From contig NZ_CP117466.1 in assembly GCF_028621715.1 (NCBI RefSeq), forward strand, positions 1,002,501 to 1,066,500: a stretch of DNA of 64,000 nucleotides, given 5' to 3'. Within the stretch, counting starts at the first letter, position 1, and the number at the start of each line of letters is the position of its first letter. Shown here piece by piece: positions 11,306 to 20,140 of this stretch. The notes below the pieces were generated by a model that was given only the letters and a program-made list of their open reading frames with translations, did not search any database and was not told the origin of the DNA. The stretch is from Paracoccus marcusii. GTDB lineage: Bacteria > Pseudomonadota > Alphaproteobacteria > Rhodobacterales > Rhodobacteraceae. The position numbers and the translations under genes are program-made.

Positions 11306-12838
11306 ATGCGCGGTCCCCACAACATCTTGCGTCTGATCAGGACAGGTGCGACCTTCGAACGGACGGGTGCGATGGCCGCCGTCCTGGACGCGGTCGATGC
11401 GCCGATCCGCCTGCGCCTGGCCGCGCGGGTCATGGGCTGGCCCTTCCGCTGGCTGGGCTACAAGGGCGATCCGACCCTGCCGCCCATCACCCGGGCGATC
11501 ACCGCGCTGGGGCCGGCCTACATCAAGTTCGGGCAGATCCTGTCGACGCGCGCCGATGTCGTGGGCCCGGAAATGGCCGGGCAGCTGCGCATGCTGCAGG
11601 ACCGCCTGCCGCCCTTTCCCACCGACCTGGCCAAGAAGGCCATCGAGGCCGAACTGCGCGCCCCGGTCGACCAGCTGTTCAGCGAATTTTCCGAACCCGT
11701 CGCCGCCGCCTCGATCGCGCAGGTCCACCGCGCCCGCGTCCGCGAGACGGGGCGCGAGGTCGCGGTCAAGGTCGTGCGCCCCGGCATCGGGGCCGCGTTC
11801 AAGCGCGACATCGACGCGTTCCATTTCGGCGCCCGCCTGATCCAGCTTCTGTCCCCCGGCACCCGCCGCCTGCGGCCGCGCGACGTGGTGAGCCATTTCG
11901 AACAGACGGTCACCGGCGAGCAGGACCTGCGCCTGGAGGCCGCGGCCGCGTCGGAATTCGCAGAAAACACCGCGCGGGACGCGGGCTTTCAGATCCCCAT
12001 GCCGCATTGGGCGCTGTCGTCGCGTCGCGTGCTGACCGCCGACTGGGCCGAGGGGCTGCCGATGGGCGACCGCGACGCGCTGATCGCCGCCGGTCACGAC
12101 ACGACCGAACTGGCGCGCCGGGTGATCCAGCTGTTCCTGTCGCATGCGCTGCGCGACGGGTTCTTCCATGCCGACATGCATCACGGCAACCTCAAGGTGG
12201 CGGCGAACGGCGACATCATCGCCTATGACTTTGGCATCATGGGAGAGATCGACGAATACACCCGCCGGGTCTATGCCCAGATCCTGTACGGGTTCATACA
12301 GCGCGATTACCGCCTGGTCGCGCGCGTGCATTTCGAGGCCGGATACGTCCCCCGCGACCGCGACGAGGCCGCCTTTGCCCGCGCCCTGCGTGCCGTGGGC
12401 GAGCCGATCTTCGGTGCCGATGCCAGCCGCATCAGCATGGGCAACCTGCTGTCCTATCTGTTCGAGGTGACGGAACGCTTCGGCATGCCCACGCGGACCG
12501 AGCTGATCCTGCTGCAACGCACCATGGTCGTGGTCGAGGGCGTGGCCCGGTCGCTGGACCCGCAGCTGAACATCTGGGACGCGGCCAAGCCTGTGGTGTC
12601 CGATTACATCAAGGCCAGCGTCGGCCCCAAGGCCGCGATCAGCGACCTGACCCATATCGCGCAGACCGTGGGCCGGTACGGCCCGCTGCTGCCACGGATG
12701 ATCGAGCAGGCCCTGTGGGAACGCGCCCACCCCGAGGAGGCGCGCCTGACCCTGATCCAGCCGCGCAGTTCCGGGACGCTGCTGCTGGTCGCGATCCTGG
12801 CGCTGGCGGCGGGGGCGGGGATCGGCCTGTCGCTGTAG
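11306..12838 (+). CDS. ubiB: Ubiquinone biosynthesis kinase-like protein UbiB
   Basis: 510-residue atypical kinase of the ABC1/ADCK family required for ubiquinone synthesis. Visible: the KxGQ motif in [16 protein letters not shown] near 70, the nucleotide-binding Lys region [11 protein letters not shown] near 150, HADMHHGNL and [11 protein letters not shown] of the kinase core, and two hydrophobic C-terminal stretches ending [21 protein letters not shown] that anchor it to the inner membrane. It starts 4 bp after ubiE and is translated with it. Confidence 0.95.
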   Translation: MRGPHNILRLIRTGATFERTGAMAAVLDAVDAPIRLRLAARVMGWPFRWLGYKGDPTLPPITRAITALGPAYIKFGQILSTRADVVGPEMAGQLRMLQDRLPPFPTDLAKKAIEAELRAPVDQLFSEFSEPVAAASIAQVHRARVRETGREVAVKVVRPGIGAAFKRDIDAFHFGARLIQLLSPGTRRLRPRDVVSHFEQTVTGEQDLRLEAAAASEFAENTARDAGFQIPMPHWALSSRRVLTADWAEGLPMGDRDALIAAGHDTTELARRVIQLFLSHALRDGFFHADMHHGNLKVAANGDIIAYDFGIMGEIDEYTRRVYAQILYGFIQRDYRLVARVHFEAGYVPRDRDEAAFARALRAVGEPIFGADASRISMGNLLSYLFEVTERFGMPTRTELILLQRTMVVVEGVARSLDPQLNIWDAAKPVVSDYIKASVGPKAAISDLTHIAQTVGRYGPLLPRMIEQALWERAHPEEARLTLIQPRSSGTLLLVAILALAAGAGIGLSL

Positions 12839-12848
12839 GGCGCGCCGG

Positions 12849-13190
12849 TCAGAAACAGATGATCTCGGCCTCGGCCTCGGCGCGGCGCAGGGTGGCCACG
12901 GTCTCGGTCAGGGCGGCCATGCCGCGGAACATGCCGGACCGCTCTCCGGTGGTCTGGCGCATCCGCAGGATGGTTTCCGCGCCGACGTAATCGGCATAGG
13001 GCAGCACCTCGGCGATGCGGTCGATCGCGCAGGAACAGCGGTCCAGCATGTCGCGTGTCTGCCCGTTGGTCGCCATGCAGGCAAAGGCGTATTCGACCCG
13101 CGCATTGGTCGGATAATCGTTCACCGCCTGCGCCGATGCCGGGGCCGCCGTCAGGGCCAGCGCCAGCGCACAGGCGCCTGCGCGGATCAT
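12849..13190 (-). CDS. Small exported protein of unknown function
   Basis: 113 residues with a signal peptide (MIRAGACALALALTAAPASAQA) and a short mature part holding four cysteines (FACMATNG, CSCAID, and IICF at the end), so periplasmic with possible disulfides. The family is not recognised. Its start overlaps the stop of the upstream gene by ATGA, making it the last gene of the FIST/kinase/regulator operon. By neighbourhood it may assist alcohol or quinoprotein metabolism; that is inference only. Confidence 0.75.
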   Translation of the reverse strand: MIRAGACALALALTAAPASAQAVNDYPTNARVEYAFACMATNGQTRDMLDRCSCAIDRIAEVLPYADYVGAETILRMRQTTGERSGMFRGMAALTETVATLRRAEAEAEIICF

Positions 13191-13792
13191 TGCAGAACCA
13201 GTTCGTTGCGATAACCCGCCGCGGCATCGGTTTCGGCGCGCAGCTCGCGGATGGGTTCGTCCGGCGCGGTCATCACGAAGGTCAGCGTCAGAGTCTGGAA
13301 GCCGTGCATGCGTTCTGCATTCTTGTCCGCGATGAAGGGCTGAAAGCTGGCCGTGATGCCGCCGTCGGTGGTCGTGACCTCTCCGCCCCGGAACAGCGCC
13401 TCCTTCATGCGGTTGCGGATATAGAAAGGGCTGCCTCCGGTCAGCGCGGCCATGTCGCGGGTCGTCTGTTCCAGAAAGAAGGTCAGGACCGGATCACCCG
13501 AAGAGATCGGGAACGGCCCGATCGTGCGGTCGATCGGCCCGGCCTTCTGGGTCAGTTCCAGGATCGGCTGCTGATCGCTGGGGTCGATGTCCTGGGACAG
13601 GGTGATGCGGCCGTCCTCGGTCGGACGGAACCCTTCGGCCATAGGGCCCGTGACGGTCATCTGCCATTCCAGCGTCCTGTCGCCCAGATCCCAGGGCCCC
13701 CGCTCGGCAAAGACCGCGTCGCCGGCCTCGGCCGCGATCAGGGGCAGGGGGGCAAGCCCCAGCATCAGGGCAAGTGCAAAGGCGCGGGTCAT
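13187..13792 (-). CDS. Exported protein of unknown function in the sensor operon
   Basis: 201 residues after choosing the start at 13792, which has GGGAGGA upstream and gives a signal peptide MTRAFALALMLGLAPLPLIAAEA. The mature part is soluble, with beta-rich segments (LGDRTLEWQMTVTGPMAEGFRP and GFQTLTLTFVMTAPDEPI). No domain is recognised. It sits 85 bp after the histidine kinase and overlaps the next small gene by 4 bp. Periplasmic location is predicted; function unknown. Confidence 0.75.
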   Translation of the reverse strand: MTRAFALALMLGLAPLPLIAAEAGDAVFAERGPWDLGDRTLEWQMTVTGPMAEGFRPTEDGRITLSQDIDPSDQQPILELTQKAGPIDRTIGPFPISSGDPVLTFFLEQTTRDMAALTGGSPFYIRNRMKEALFRGGEVTTTDGGITASFQPFIADKNAERMHGFQTLTLTFVMTAPDEPIRELRAETDAAAGYRNELVLQ

Positions 13793-13877
13793 GGTCGTCC
13801 TCCCAAACGTTGGGGCATGATGGGCGCGGGACGGGCGGCGGCGCAAGCCCCGGCGGCGGCCGCATCCCCCCTTGGTC

Positions 13878-15200
13878 TTAGGCCAGAAGACGCCCCAGAA
13901 TCTCGGCCAGGTCTGGCGGGCTGACGGGCTTTTCCAGCAGGTGGATGCCCATGGCGGCGCAGCGCCGCGAAATCGCCGGATCGCGATGCGCCGTCACCAT
14001 CACCGCGGGCACCGGCCGGTCGGATGCGGCGCGCAGCGCCTCGATCGCGGCAAACCCGGTGTCGCCGTTCTCCAGGTGGTAATCGGCCAGGATCACGTCG
14101 GGGGGTTCGTCCCCCATCGTGGCCAGCGCCTCGGCCGTGTCGCCGGCGATGCGGGGCACCATGCCAAGCCGGTCGCGCAGGATCATCTGATAGGCACGGC
14201 GCATCTCGGGGTCGTTCTCGACCACCAGGGCCACGCGGCCGCGCAGCGCGGGCAGCGGCGCGACGGCAAGGCGCGGTGTGTCCGACAGCGCCTGCACCAG
14301 GGGCAGGCCGACGCGGAACACCGTGCCGCGCATCGCCTCGGACGACAGGCTGATCGGATGGCCCAGCTTGGCGCAGGCCCGGCGCACGATGGACAGGCCC
14401 AGCCCCATGCCAGGCGTCGCGCTGTCATGAGTCAGGCGCTGGAATTCGTCAAAGATGCGGTTGCGGTCCACGGCGGGAATGCCCATCCCGGTGTCATAGA
14501 CCGACAGCCAGCACATCGCTCCCTTGCGCCGCGCACCCACCGCGACGCCGCCGCGATGGGTGTACTTGATCGCGTTCGACACCAGGTTCTGCGCGATGCG
14601 GCGCAGGAAGATCGGGTCGCTGTCCACGACCGTGGTCGTGGGCATGAACCGCAGCCGCAACCCCTTGGCCTGAGCCACGGGCGCGAATTCGGCGGCCAGC
14701 CTGCGGAACAGGTCATCCAGCGGCACGGGCTGCCGGTTGAACTCGATCCGCTGGCTGTCCAGCCGCGAGATGTCCAGCACTGCATGCATCAGCTGTTCGA
14801 CCGATTCGAAGGCACTGCCAAGCCGGTCGGTCAGTTCGGTCTGGTGCGGGTCCATCGGCGTGTCGGTCAGCGCCGACAGGAACAGGCGCGCCGCCGACAG
14901 GGGCTGCAGCAGGTCGTGGCTGGCCGCGCGCAGGAAACGGGTCTTGGACCGGTTCGCCTCCTCGGCCAGGGCGCGGGCCACGGCCAGTTCGCGGTTTCTT
15001 TGCGACAGGTCGGCCATCGCGCGTTCCAGGTCACGCGTGCGGGCCAGCACCTCCTGCTCCAGCGCGACGGCGGCCTGGAACATCGACCATGCGGACCCGC
15101 GTGATTCTTCCAGCCGGTCGATCCGGTCGATCAGGACGGCGTTGATGCGGGTCAGCTTGGCGATCTGCCGGTCGGGCGGATCGTCGTCACGCAACATCAT
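13878..15200 (-). CDS. Hybrid histidine kinase with C-terminal receiver
   Basis: 440-residue cytosolic kinase without membrane spans or a PAS domain. A coiled-coil N-terminus (about 10-85) leads to the HisKA box FLRAASHDLLQPLSAA with His95 as phospho-acceptor. HATPase motifs follow (LVSNAIKYTHRGG, DTGMGIP, GMGLGLSIVRRACAKLG), and a receiver domain at about 318-438 with the acceptor Asp in DVILADYH and Lys in LLEKPVSPPDL. The start overlaps the FIST gene by 14 bp. With no sensor domain of its own it probably takes its signal from the FIST protein, as NahK-type kinases do from NosP; that is inference. Confidence 0.9.
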   Translation of the reverse strand: MMLRDDDPPDRQIAKLTRINAVLIDRIDRLEESRGSAWSMFQAAVALEQEVLARTRDLERAMADLSQRNRELAVARALAEEANRSKTRFLRAASHDLLQPLSAARLFLSALTDTPMDPHQTELTDRLGSAFESVEQLMHAVLDISRLDSQRIEFNRQPVPLDDLFRRLAAEFAPVAQAKGLRLRFMPTTTVVDSDPIFLRRIAQNLVSNAIKYTHRGGVAVGARRKGAMCWLSVYDTGMGIPAVDRNRIFDEFQRLTHDSATPGMGLGLSIVRRACAKLGHPISLSSEAMRGTVFRVGLPLVQALSDTPRLAVAPLPALRGRVALVVENDPEMRRAYQMILRDRLGMVPRIAGDTAEALATMGDEPPDVILADYHLENGDTGFAAIEALRAASDRPVPAVMVTAHRDPAISRRCAAMGIHLLEKPVSPPDLAEILGRLLA

Positions 15201-16338
15201 CGGACCTCATGAAGGCCAGGCCCACGAATGTCTGGTTCACATGCATGCCGCTGTGCTGTTCGCCATAGGTGTTGAACCCCGCAACGCGGTGACGGCGGTA
15301 CAGGTCCGACATGCGGTCGGTCAGCCCCGCGCGTTCCAGTGCCAGCCGGCGCAGGATGCAGTCGAAGGCCAGCACCATCAGCGGCGGCGTGGGCAGCGCC
15401 TCCAGCAGGTCGGAAAACCCCTGGATCAGATCCTCGGACCGGCCGAGGGTCAGGACCGTGCCGGTGTCGATGGACGACATCAGCGACAGGCCGTCGTCGT
15501 CTGTGATGGCGCTGATGGCACGCACGTGATGGCGCCCGCCCATGCGCAGCAGCAGGGGGTGGCGGGCAAATTCGCTGGGCGTCAGGTCGGCGCGGCGCAA
15601 CCCGGTCAGGCGGGCATATTCCTGGGCCGCGGGTTCGGCGTTCAGCTCCAGGATGCGGCGTTTTTCGGGAATGGCGGCGGTGACCACCGCGCGCGTGGGG
15701 GTGGGGCTGAAATGGGCGAACGTGACCTCGCGGATGGTCAGGTCGGTCTCGACCAGCAGGAAGACCGCGACGCCCGACTGCACGGCGCCCTGGGCCAGCA
15801 GCGAGGTGCGGCGGAAATCCAGACCGTCGCCCGCCGACCCCCCCAGCACCGGGACCGAGGGCAGGGCCGCGTCCAGCGTGGCGACCAGCGCGTCCTCCTG
15901 TCCGGCCAGGCCATCGGTCAGCAGAAGGCCGAACAGGTGCCGCGCCGGATCGGGGCCGAAATCGCGCGCCATCTGGCGCAGCTGCGCCATCCATTCCGAC
16001 ACCGGCAGCGCGGCAAGGTCCGGAAGCAGCAGGGACGCGGCGCGGAAATGGCGCGCGGGAAACCCGATCGCCACCACGCTGTCGCTGGCATAGCCCTGCG
16101 GCCCGATCTCCCCGGCGGACGAGCATCCGGCGATCACGCAATCGGGCGGCAGGTGGGGGGCCAGCCCGCACTGCAGCGCGGCCAGGTCGTCCGCCTGCGC
16201 GCCGAACAGCAGGACCAAGGCGGGATTGGTGCCGCGCAGGCCGTCCAGCAGGGTCGGAACCATGTCGGTCCCGTCGCGGTCGGCCTGCACAGCGACCGGC
16301 CCGGATGCGCCCTCCATCGCAGCCGGGTCGGTGTTCAT
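15187..16338 (-). CDS. FIST-domain sensory protein (NosP-like)
   Basis: 383 residues, the usual size of FIST proteins. The FIST-N domain (about 25-215) contains CVIAGCSSAGEIGPQGYASDS and GGSAGDGLDF; the FIST-C domain (about 220-370) contains the Glu/Tyr region ELNAEPAAQEYARLTG and ends with GVAGFNTYGEQHSGMHVNQTF. FIST proteins bind small ligands or heme; some, called NosP, sense nitric oxide and control an adjacent kinase. Start TGATG overlap with the response regulator stop shows tight coupling. Whether this one binds heme cannot be read from the sequence. Confidence 0.88.
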   Translation of the reverse strand: MNTDPAAMEGASGPVAVQADRDGTDMVPTLLDGLRGTNPALVLLFGAQADDLAALQCGLAPHLPPDCVIAGCSSAGEIGPQGYASDSVVAIGFPARHFRAASLLLPDLAALPVSEWMAQLRQMARDFGPDPARHLFGLLLTDGLAGQEDALVATLDAALPSVPVLGGSAGDGLDFRRTSLLAQGAVQSGVAVFLLVETDLTIREVTFAHFSPTPTRAVVTAAIPEKRRILELNAEPAAQEYARLTGLRRADLTPSEFARHPLLLRMGGRHHVRAISAITDDDGLSLMSSIDTGTVLTLGRSEDLIQGFSDLLEALPTPPLMVLAFDCILRRLALERAGLTDRMSDLYRRHRVAGFNTYGEQHSGMHVNQTFVGLAFMRSDDVA

Positions 16339-17045
16339 CAGCCGGCCTCGAACAGCCGGATCGAGTTGGCCAGCAGCACGGCCTGCGTGCGGCGGCGGGC
16401 GTTGATCTTGGACATGATCGCCGTGATGTGGGTCTTGACCGTGGCCTCGGCGATCGACAGCTCGTAGCTGATCTCCTTGTTGGCCTTGCCCTTGCAGATC
16501 AGCCGCAGGATCTTCATCTGCTGAGGCGTCAGCGACGAAAAGCGCCGCGCCAGTTCGGCCTTCGCGTCGTCGTCCGCGCTGTCCTGATCGGGTTGGTATC
16601 CCTCGGGGGTGACGTGCTCGCCCTCCCACATGCGGCGCAGGCTGTCGACCAGCGCCTCGCGCGACAGCGACTTGCTGATATAGCCCTGTGCCCCGGCCGC
16701 CATCGCGGTCGAGATCATCGCCCCCTCCAGATCGGCCGAGATCATGGTGATCGGCACGCCCGGAAGCTGGCGGCGCAGGGTCACGATGCCCTCGGCGCCG
16801 CGCGCGTCGGGCAGGTTCAAGTCAAGGATTACGGCATCGGGCGCACCCTGCACGCGGATCTGTTCCACCGCTGCGCCAAGGCTGCGCGCGGTGCGGACAT
16901 TCTTCAGGCCAAAGCTGATCTTCAGCGTCAGTGCCAGCGCATCGCACATCAGCGGGTGGTCGTCGACGATCAGGATCTCGCGGACCTGGTCGGCGGTGGG
17001 TCGCGCTGACGGCACGGGACGCGCCTGCATGGCGGCTGCTGTCAT
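16338..17045 (-). CDS. NarL/LuxR-family response regulator
   Basis: 235 residues. The receiver domain (about 22-140) has the acidic pair VDDH and phospho-acceptor Asp75 in AVILDLNLPDA, with Lys in GYISKSLS. The LuxR-type helix-turn-helix at about 165-225 reads LTPQQMKILRLICKGKANKEI and SIAEATVKTHITAIMSK. The start at 17045 follows AGGGAGGA. It is first in the operon with FIST and hybrid kinase. Similar regulators (FlhR, AgmR/ErbR types) control alcohol and formaldehyde oxidation genes; the link here rests on proximity to pqq genes. Confidence 0.9.
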   Translation of the reverse strand: MTAAAMQARPVPSARPTADQVREILIVDDHPLMCDALALTLKISFGLKNVRTARSLGAAVEQIRVQGAPDAVILDLNLPDARGAEGIVTLRRQLPGVPITMISADLEGAMISTAMAAGAQGYISKSLSREALVDSLRRMWEGEHVTPEGYQPDQDSADDDAKAELARRFSSLTPQQMKILRLICKGKANKEISYELSIAEATVKTHITAIMSKINARRRTQAVLLANSIRLFEAG

Positions 17046-17165
17046 GGCATTCCTCCCTGGGTTCTGCCGGCTGCAACCCCTCCTCAAGGGTGCCGCCGTG
17101 ACCGCAGTCTAGGGCAGGGTGCACATAAAGCAAGCGCCATGCTGCGACGAAAGTCGGATGACGAT

Positions 17166-17960
17166 CTAGCTTTTGTTGACCGTTCGTTCGCCCGGCGGAA
17201 AGCTTTCGGTCCAGACATTGCCGTCCGTATCCTCGACCCGGACGTTGATCGGCTGGCCATCCGGTTGATAGCGAAAGCGGAACACCGGATCCTCGCTGAC
17301 CGAGATCCCCGCCGCCATCGAGAACAGCAGTGCGTCACCTTGGCGCACGTCCAGGCGGTCGATGAAATGGGCCGGGATGTTCAGCAGCGTCACTTGGTCG
17401 CGCTGAAGGCCTGAAAAGTTCGGATGCCGGATCATCAGCGTGCCGATCTCCTCTCCGTCCTGAACCTCGCTGCGCCAGCGCATCTGGCCCATGGTCGCCT
17501 TGGTCGCGGCCATGTCCTTGCCCGCCGGCGCCGAACAGCCGCCCGCGGCCTTGACGAAGCGCCCGGCCATGACCTGCGTGCCGTCGGCCTGGGTCGCGAT
17601 GGCGCGGACGTCAGAATAGCTGTCGACCCTGACGCGCACCTCGAAATCCAGGGGCATCAGCGCGGGACCAAAGGCGTATTCGGCGGCGACGGGGGCAGGG
17701 TTCTCGTCGATGACCAGGGTCAGGGCGTCGATGGCGGGGGCGTCGGCCGCCTGCGTCAGCCGGATGGGCACAATGGCCGCGTCATGGGCGCGGGCCGGTG
17801 CGTCCAGGTCCAGCACCGTCGCGTCCTGCGGCGGATCGCTGTCCAAATCCATCACCGCCCCGCGCAGCTCCTCCCAGGTGGGCGATGGTTGCAGCGCGTT
17901 GTCCTGCGCCATCGCGGGCACGGCCAGCAACGCCGCCGTTAGGGTCAGCCACAGTCTCAT
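17166..17960 (-). CDS. Quinoprotein-associated SoxYZ-like carrier protein
   Basis: 264-residue periplasmic protein with signal peptide MRLWLTLTAALLAVPAMA. An N-terminal SoxY-like half ends in a Gly-Gly-Cys motif (FVKAAGGCSAP, near residue 145), the position that carries the substrate in true SoxY. A C-terminal SoxZ-like half follows (IRHPNFSGLQRDQVTLLNIPAHFID). Fused SoxYZ-like proteins are a known companion of PQQ alcohol dehydrogenases. It starts 4 bp after the pqqE stop with a GGGAGG site, so it is in the pqq operon. What it carries is unknown. Confidence 0.85.
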   Translation of the reverse strand: MRLWLTLTAALLAVPAMAQDNALQPSPTWEELRGAVMDLDSDPPQDATVLDLDAPARAHDAAIVPIRLTQAADAPAIDALTLVIDENPAPVAAEYAFGPALMPLDFEVRVRVDSYSDVRAIATQADGTQVMAGRFVKAAGGCSAPAGKDMAATKATMGQMRWRSEVQDGEEIGTLMIRHPNFSGLQRDQVTLLNIPAHFIDRLDVRQGDALLFSMAAGISVSEDPVFRFRYQPDGQPINVRVEDTDGNVWTESFPPGERTVNKS

Positions 17961-17964
17961 TGCC

Positions 17965-19101
17965 TCATCCTCCCTTGGACATCCTCCGATAGACGAATTC
18001 GGTGGTCGTGGCGGCGGCGTCCTCCTCGGCACGTGCCACGACCCCTGCATGCAGCGGAGATTTCGAACAGACCGGGTCCGTCGCCCGCGCGTCACCGGCC
18101 AGCGCCATCGCCTGGCAGCGGCAGCCCCCGAAATCGACGGTCTTGCGATCGCAGCCGCGGCAGGGTTCCGGCATCCATGCCGTGCCGCGGAACGCGTTGA
18201 AGCTGTCGGACAGGTGCCAGATGTCGGACAGCGACCGCTCCTGCACGTTCTCGAAACGCATCCAGTCGATGGTCTGGGCGGCATGACAGGGCAGCACGGT
18301 CCCATCAGGTCCGACGTTCAGCCCGGTCGAGCCCCAGCCCCCCATGCAGGCCTTGGGATAGACCGCATGGTGATCGGCGGGGACGTAATCGATGACCATC
18401 CGTCCGCGCAGCCGGACGCGGGCGGCGTTGACCACCTGTCGCGCGAATTCGGCCTGTTCGCGCGTGGGCATCAGCGCGCCGCGGTTGCGGTCGGCCCATC
18501 CGTGGAACTGGACGGTCGCCACCTCGATCCGCCGGGCGCCAAGGCGTTCGGCCAGATCGATCATGTCGGGCAGGCGGTCCATGTTCTGGCGGTGGACGAC
18601 GGCGTTGATGGTCAGCGGAAAGCCGATCTCGGTGACCCAGTCGCTGAAGGCCATCTTCTTGTCCCAGGATCCCGGATGGCCGCTGATCCGGTCGGCCATG
18701 TCCGGGCGGATGCCCTGCAGCGACAGCTGGACATGATCGACGCCCGCGCGGTCCAGTTCGATCAGCCGGTCACGGGTGATGCCGATGCCAGAGGTGATCA
18801 GGTTCACGTACAGCCCCGCGTCGCGCGCATGGCCCACGATCTGCGCCAGATCGCGCCGCGCACCGGGTTCACCGCCCGAGATGTGCACCTGCAGCACGCC
18901 CAGATCGGCAGCCTGCCGGAACACCCGGCCCCAGTCGTCGGCGCCGATCTCGCGCGACGCGCGGACCAGATCGACGGGGTTCGAGCAATAGGGGCAGGCC
19001 AGTGGGCAGCGGTGTGTGACCTCGGCCAGCATCGCCATGGGCAGGCCGGGGGTGACGGGGTTGCCGTCCAGGTCGCGGGGCTGGTGCTGCTGGTCCTTCA
19101 T
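17965..19101 (-). CDS. pqqE: PqqA peptide cyclase (radical SAM)
   Basis: 378 residues. It links the Glu and Tyr side chains of PqqA, the first step of PQQ synthesis. The radical-SAM cluster motif is CPLACPYC near residues 31-38. The C-terminal SPASM domain has cysteines in KACMGGWGS, LPCHAAQ, CRGCDRK and GGCRCQ for two auxiliary iron-sulfur clusters. It overlaps the pqqD stop by ATGA, fitting the PqqD-PqqE-PqqA complex. Confidence 0.97.
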   Translation of the reverse strand: MKDQQHQPRDLDGNPVTPGLPMAMLAEVTHRCPLACPYCSNPVDLVRASREIGADDWGRVFRQAADLGVLQVHISGGEPGARRDLAQIVGHARDAGLYVNLITSGIGITRDRLIELDRAGVDHVQLSLQGIRPDMADRISGHPGSWDKKMAFSDWVTEIGFPLTINAVVHRQNMDRLPDMIDLAERLGARRIEVATVQFHGWADRNRGALMPTREQAEFARQVVNAARVRLRGRMVIDYVPADHHAVYPKACMGGWGSTGLNVGPDGTVLPCHAAQTIDWMRFENVQERSLSDIWHLSDSFNAFRGTAWMPEPCRGCDRKTVDFGGCRCQAMALAGDARATDPVCSKSPLHAGVVARAEEDAAATTTEFVYRRMSKGG

Positions 19102-19391
19102 GCGCTGTCCCTGACAAAGACCATGCGCCGTTCGATCAGCCCGGTCAGGAAATCGCGCACGTCGCCGCCGATCTGGTCCACCGGCGCGTCGTAGCGCGCG
19201 GCCAAGTCGCGCACGATCCGGTCCAGGCTGCGAGCGCCGTCCAGTTCGGACAGGATCGCCTCTCCGATCTGGTCCAGCTGCATCGCGCGTTCCGGGGCCT
19301 GCAGCACGCGGATGCCGCGCACGCGGTCGCCCTGCAGCCGCACGCCGCGCGGCAGATAGGGGATGTCGTCGGGTCCGATCAATGCGGTCAT
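19098..19391 (-). CDS. pqqD: PQQ biosynthesis chaperone PqqD
   Basis: 97 residues, family-typical. The start at 19391 gives MTALIGPDDIPYLPRGVRLQ. It binds the PqqA peptide and presents it to PqqE. Conserved winged-helix features include LQAPERAMQLDQIGEAILSELDG. It overlaps pqqC upstream and pqqE downstream by ATGA on each side. Confidence 0.94.
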   Translation of the reverse strand: MTALIGPDDIPYLPRGVRLQGDRVRGIRVLQAPERAMQLDQIGEAILSELDGARSLDRIVRDLAARYDAPVDQIGGDVRDFLTGLIERRMVFVRDSA

Positions 19392-20140
19392 GCGCGCATC
19401 CCCTCTCCGGGCCGCCAGGCCCCGGGGGGCGTGCGCCCCTCGACATAGCCGTGCCACAGCGCGTCCAGTTGGGCCCACAGCACGTCGGTCTTGAAGGTCA
19501 GCGCGGCGGCGGCAGCGTCCTGCTTCTCCAGCGTGTCGGCATGGGTCAGGACATAGTCCAGGCCGAACTTGACGTCCTCGGGCGCCTCGGTCAGGCGTTT
19601 CTTGAAATAGGACAGGCTGCTGTCATCGGCGAAATCGTAATGCTGCAACAGACCCTCGATCCGCTGGGCATGGATACGGGGCGCGAACAGTTCGGTCAGG
19701 CTGGCCGCCACCGCGTCCAGCAGCGGCATGTCGCGCACGAAGCGGACATAGGCATCGACCGCGAACCGTGTCGCCGGCATGATGCCCACGCCCGATGCGA
19801 CATAGTCCGGGTCCAGCCCCACCGCCTGCGCCAAAGCCAGCCAGCGGCGGATGCCGCCGCCCTCGGTCTGGCCGCCGTCGTGATCCTCGATCCGCTTGCG
19901 CCAGGCGCGGCGCAGGTCGGGATCCTCGACCCGGCTCATGAAGGCCGCGTCCTTCATGGGGATGCGCGACTGGTACATCCAGCGGTTGATGACCCAGGCC
20001 CGCACCTCGTCCGGGGTGCACTGCCCGCCATGCAGGCGGGCGTGGAACGGGTGGCGGTCGTGATAGCGCGCGGCGCCGATGGCGCGCAGGCGGGCCTCGA
20101 AATCCTCACGGGACTGGGCGGTGGCTTGGACGTCCTTCAC
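19388..20140 (-). CDS. pqqC: Pyrroloquinoline-quinone synthase PqqC
   Basis: 250 residues, the normal length. It catalyses the final ring closure and eight-electron oxidation to PQQ. Visible: the Tyr/His-rich pocket (RYHDRHPFHARLHGG near 26-40, NRWMYQSRIPMKDAAFMSR) and HDGG. The start is GTG at 20138-20140, overlapping the pqqB stop as GTGA; the longer open frame upstream is antisense noise. Confidence 0.96.
   Translation of the reverse strand: MKDVQATAQSREDFEARLRAIGAARYHDRHPFHARLHGGQCTPDEVRAWVINRWMYQSRIPMKDAAFMSRVEDPDLRRAWRKRIEDHDGGQTEGGGIRRWLALAQAVGLDPDYVASGVGIMPATRFAVDAYVRFVRDMPLLDAVAASLTELFAPRIHAQRIEGLLQHYDFADDSSLSYFKKRLTEAPEDVKFGLDYVLTHADTLEKQDAAAAALTFKTDVLWAQLDALWHGYVEGRTPPGAWRPGEGMRA

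Noticed and set aside
10480-11433. Long N-terminal extension of the mutM frame
   Set aside because: It is antisense to ubiE; the TTG at 10479 with AAAGGA gives the obligatory PELPEVE start.
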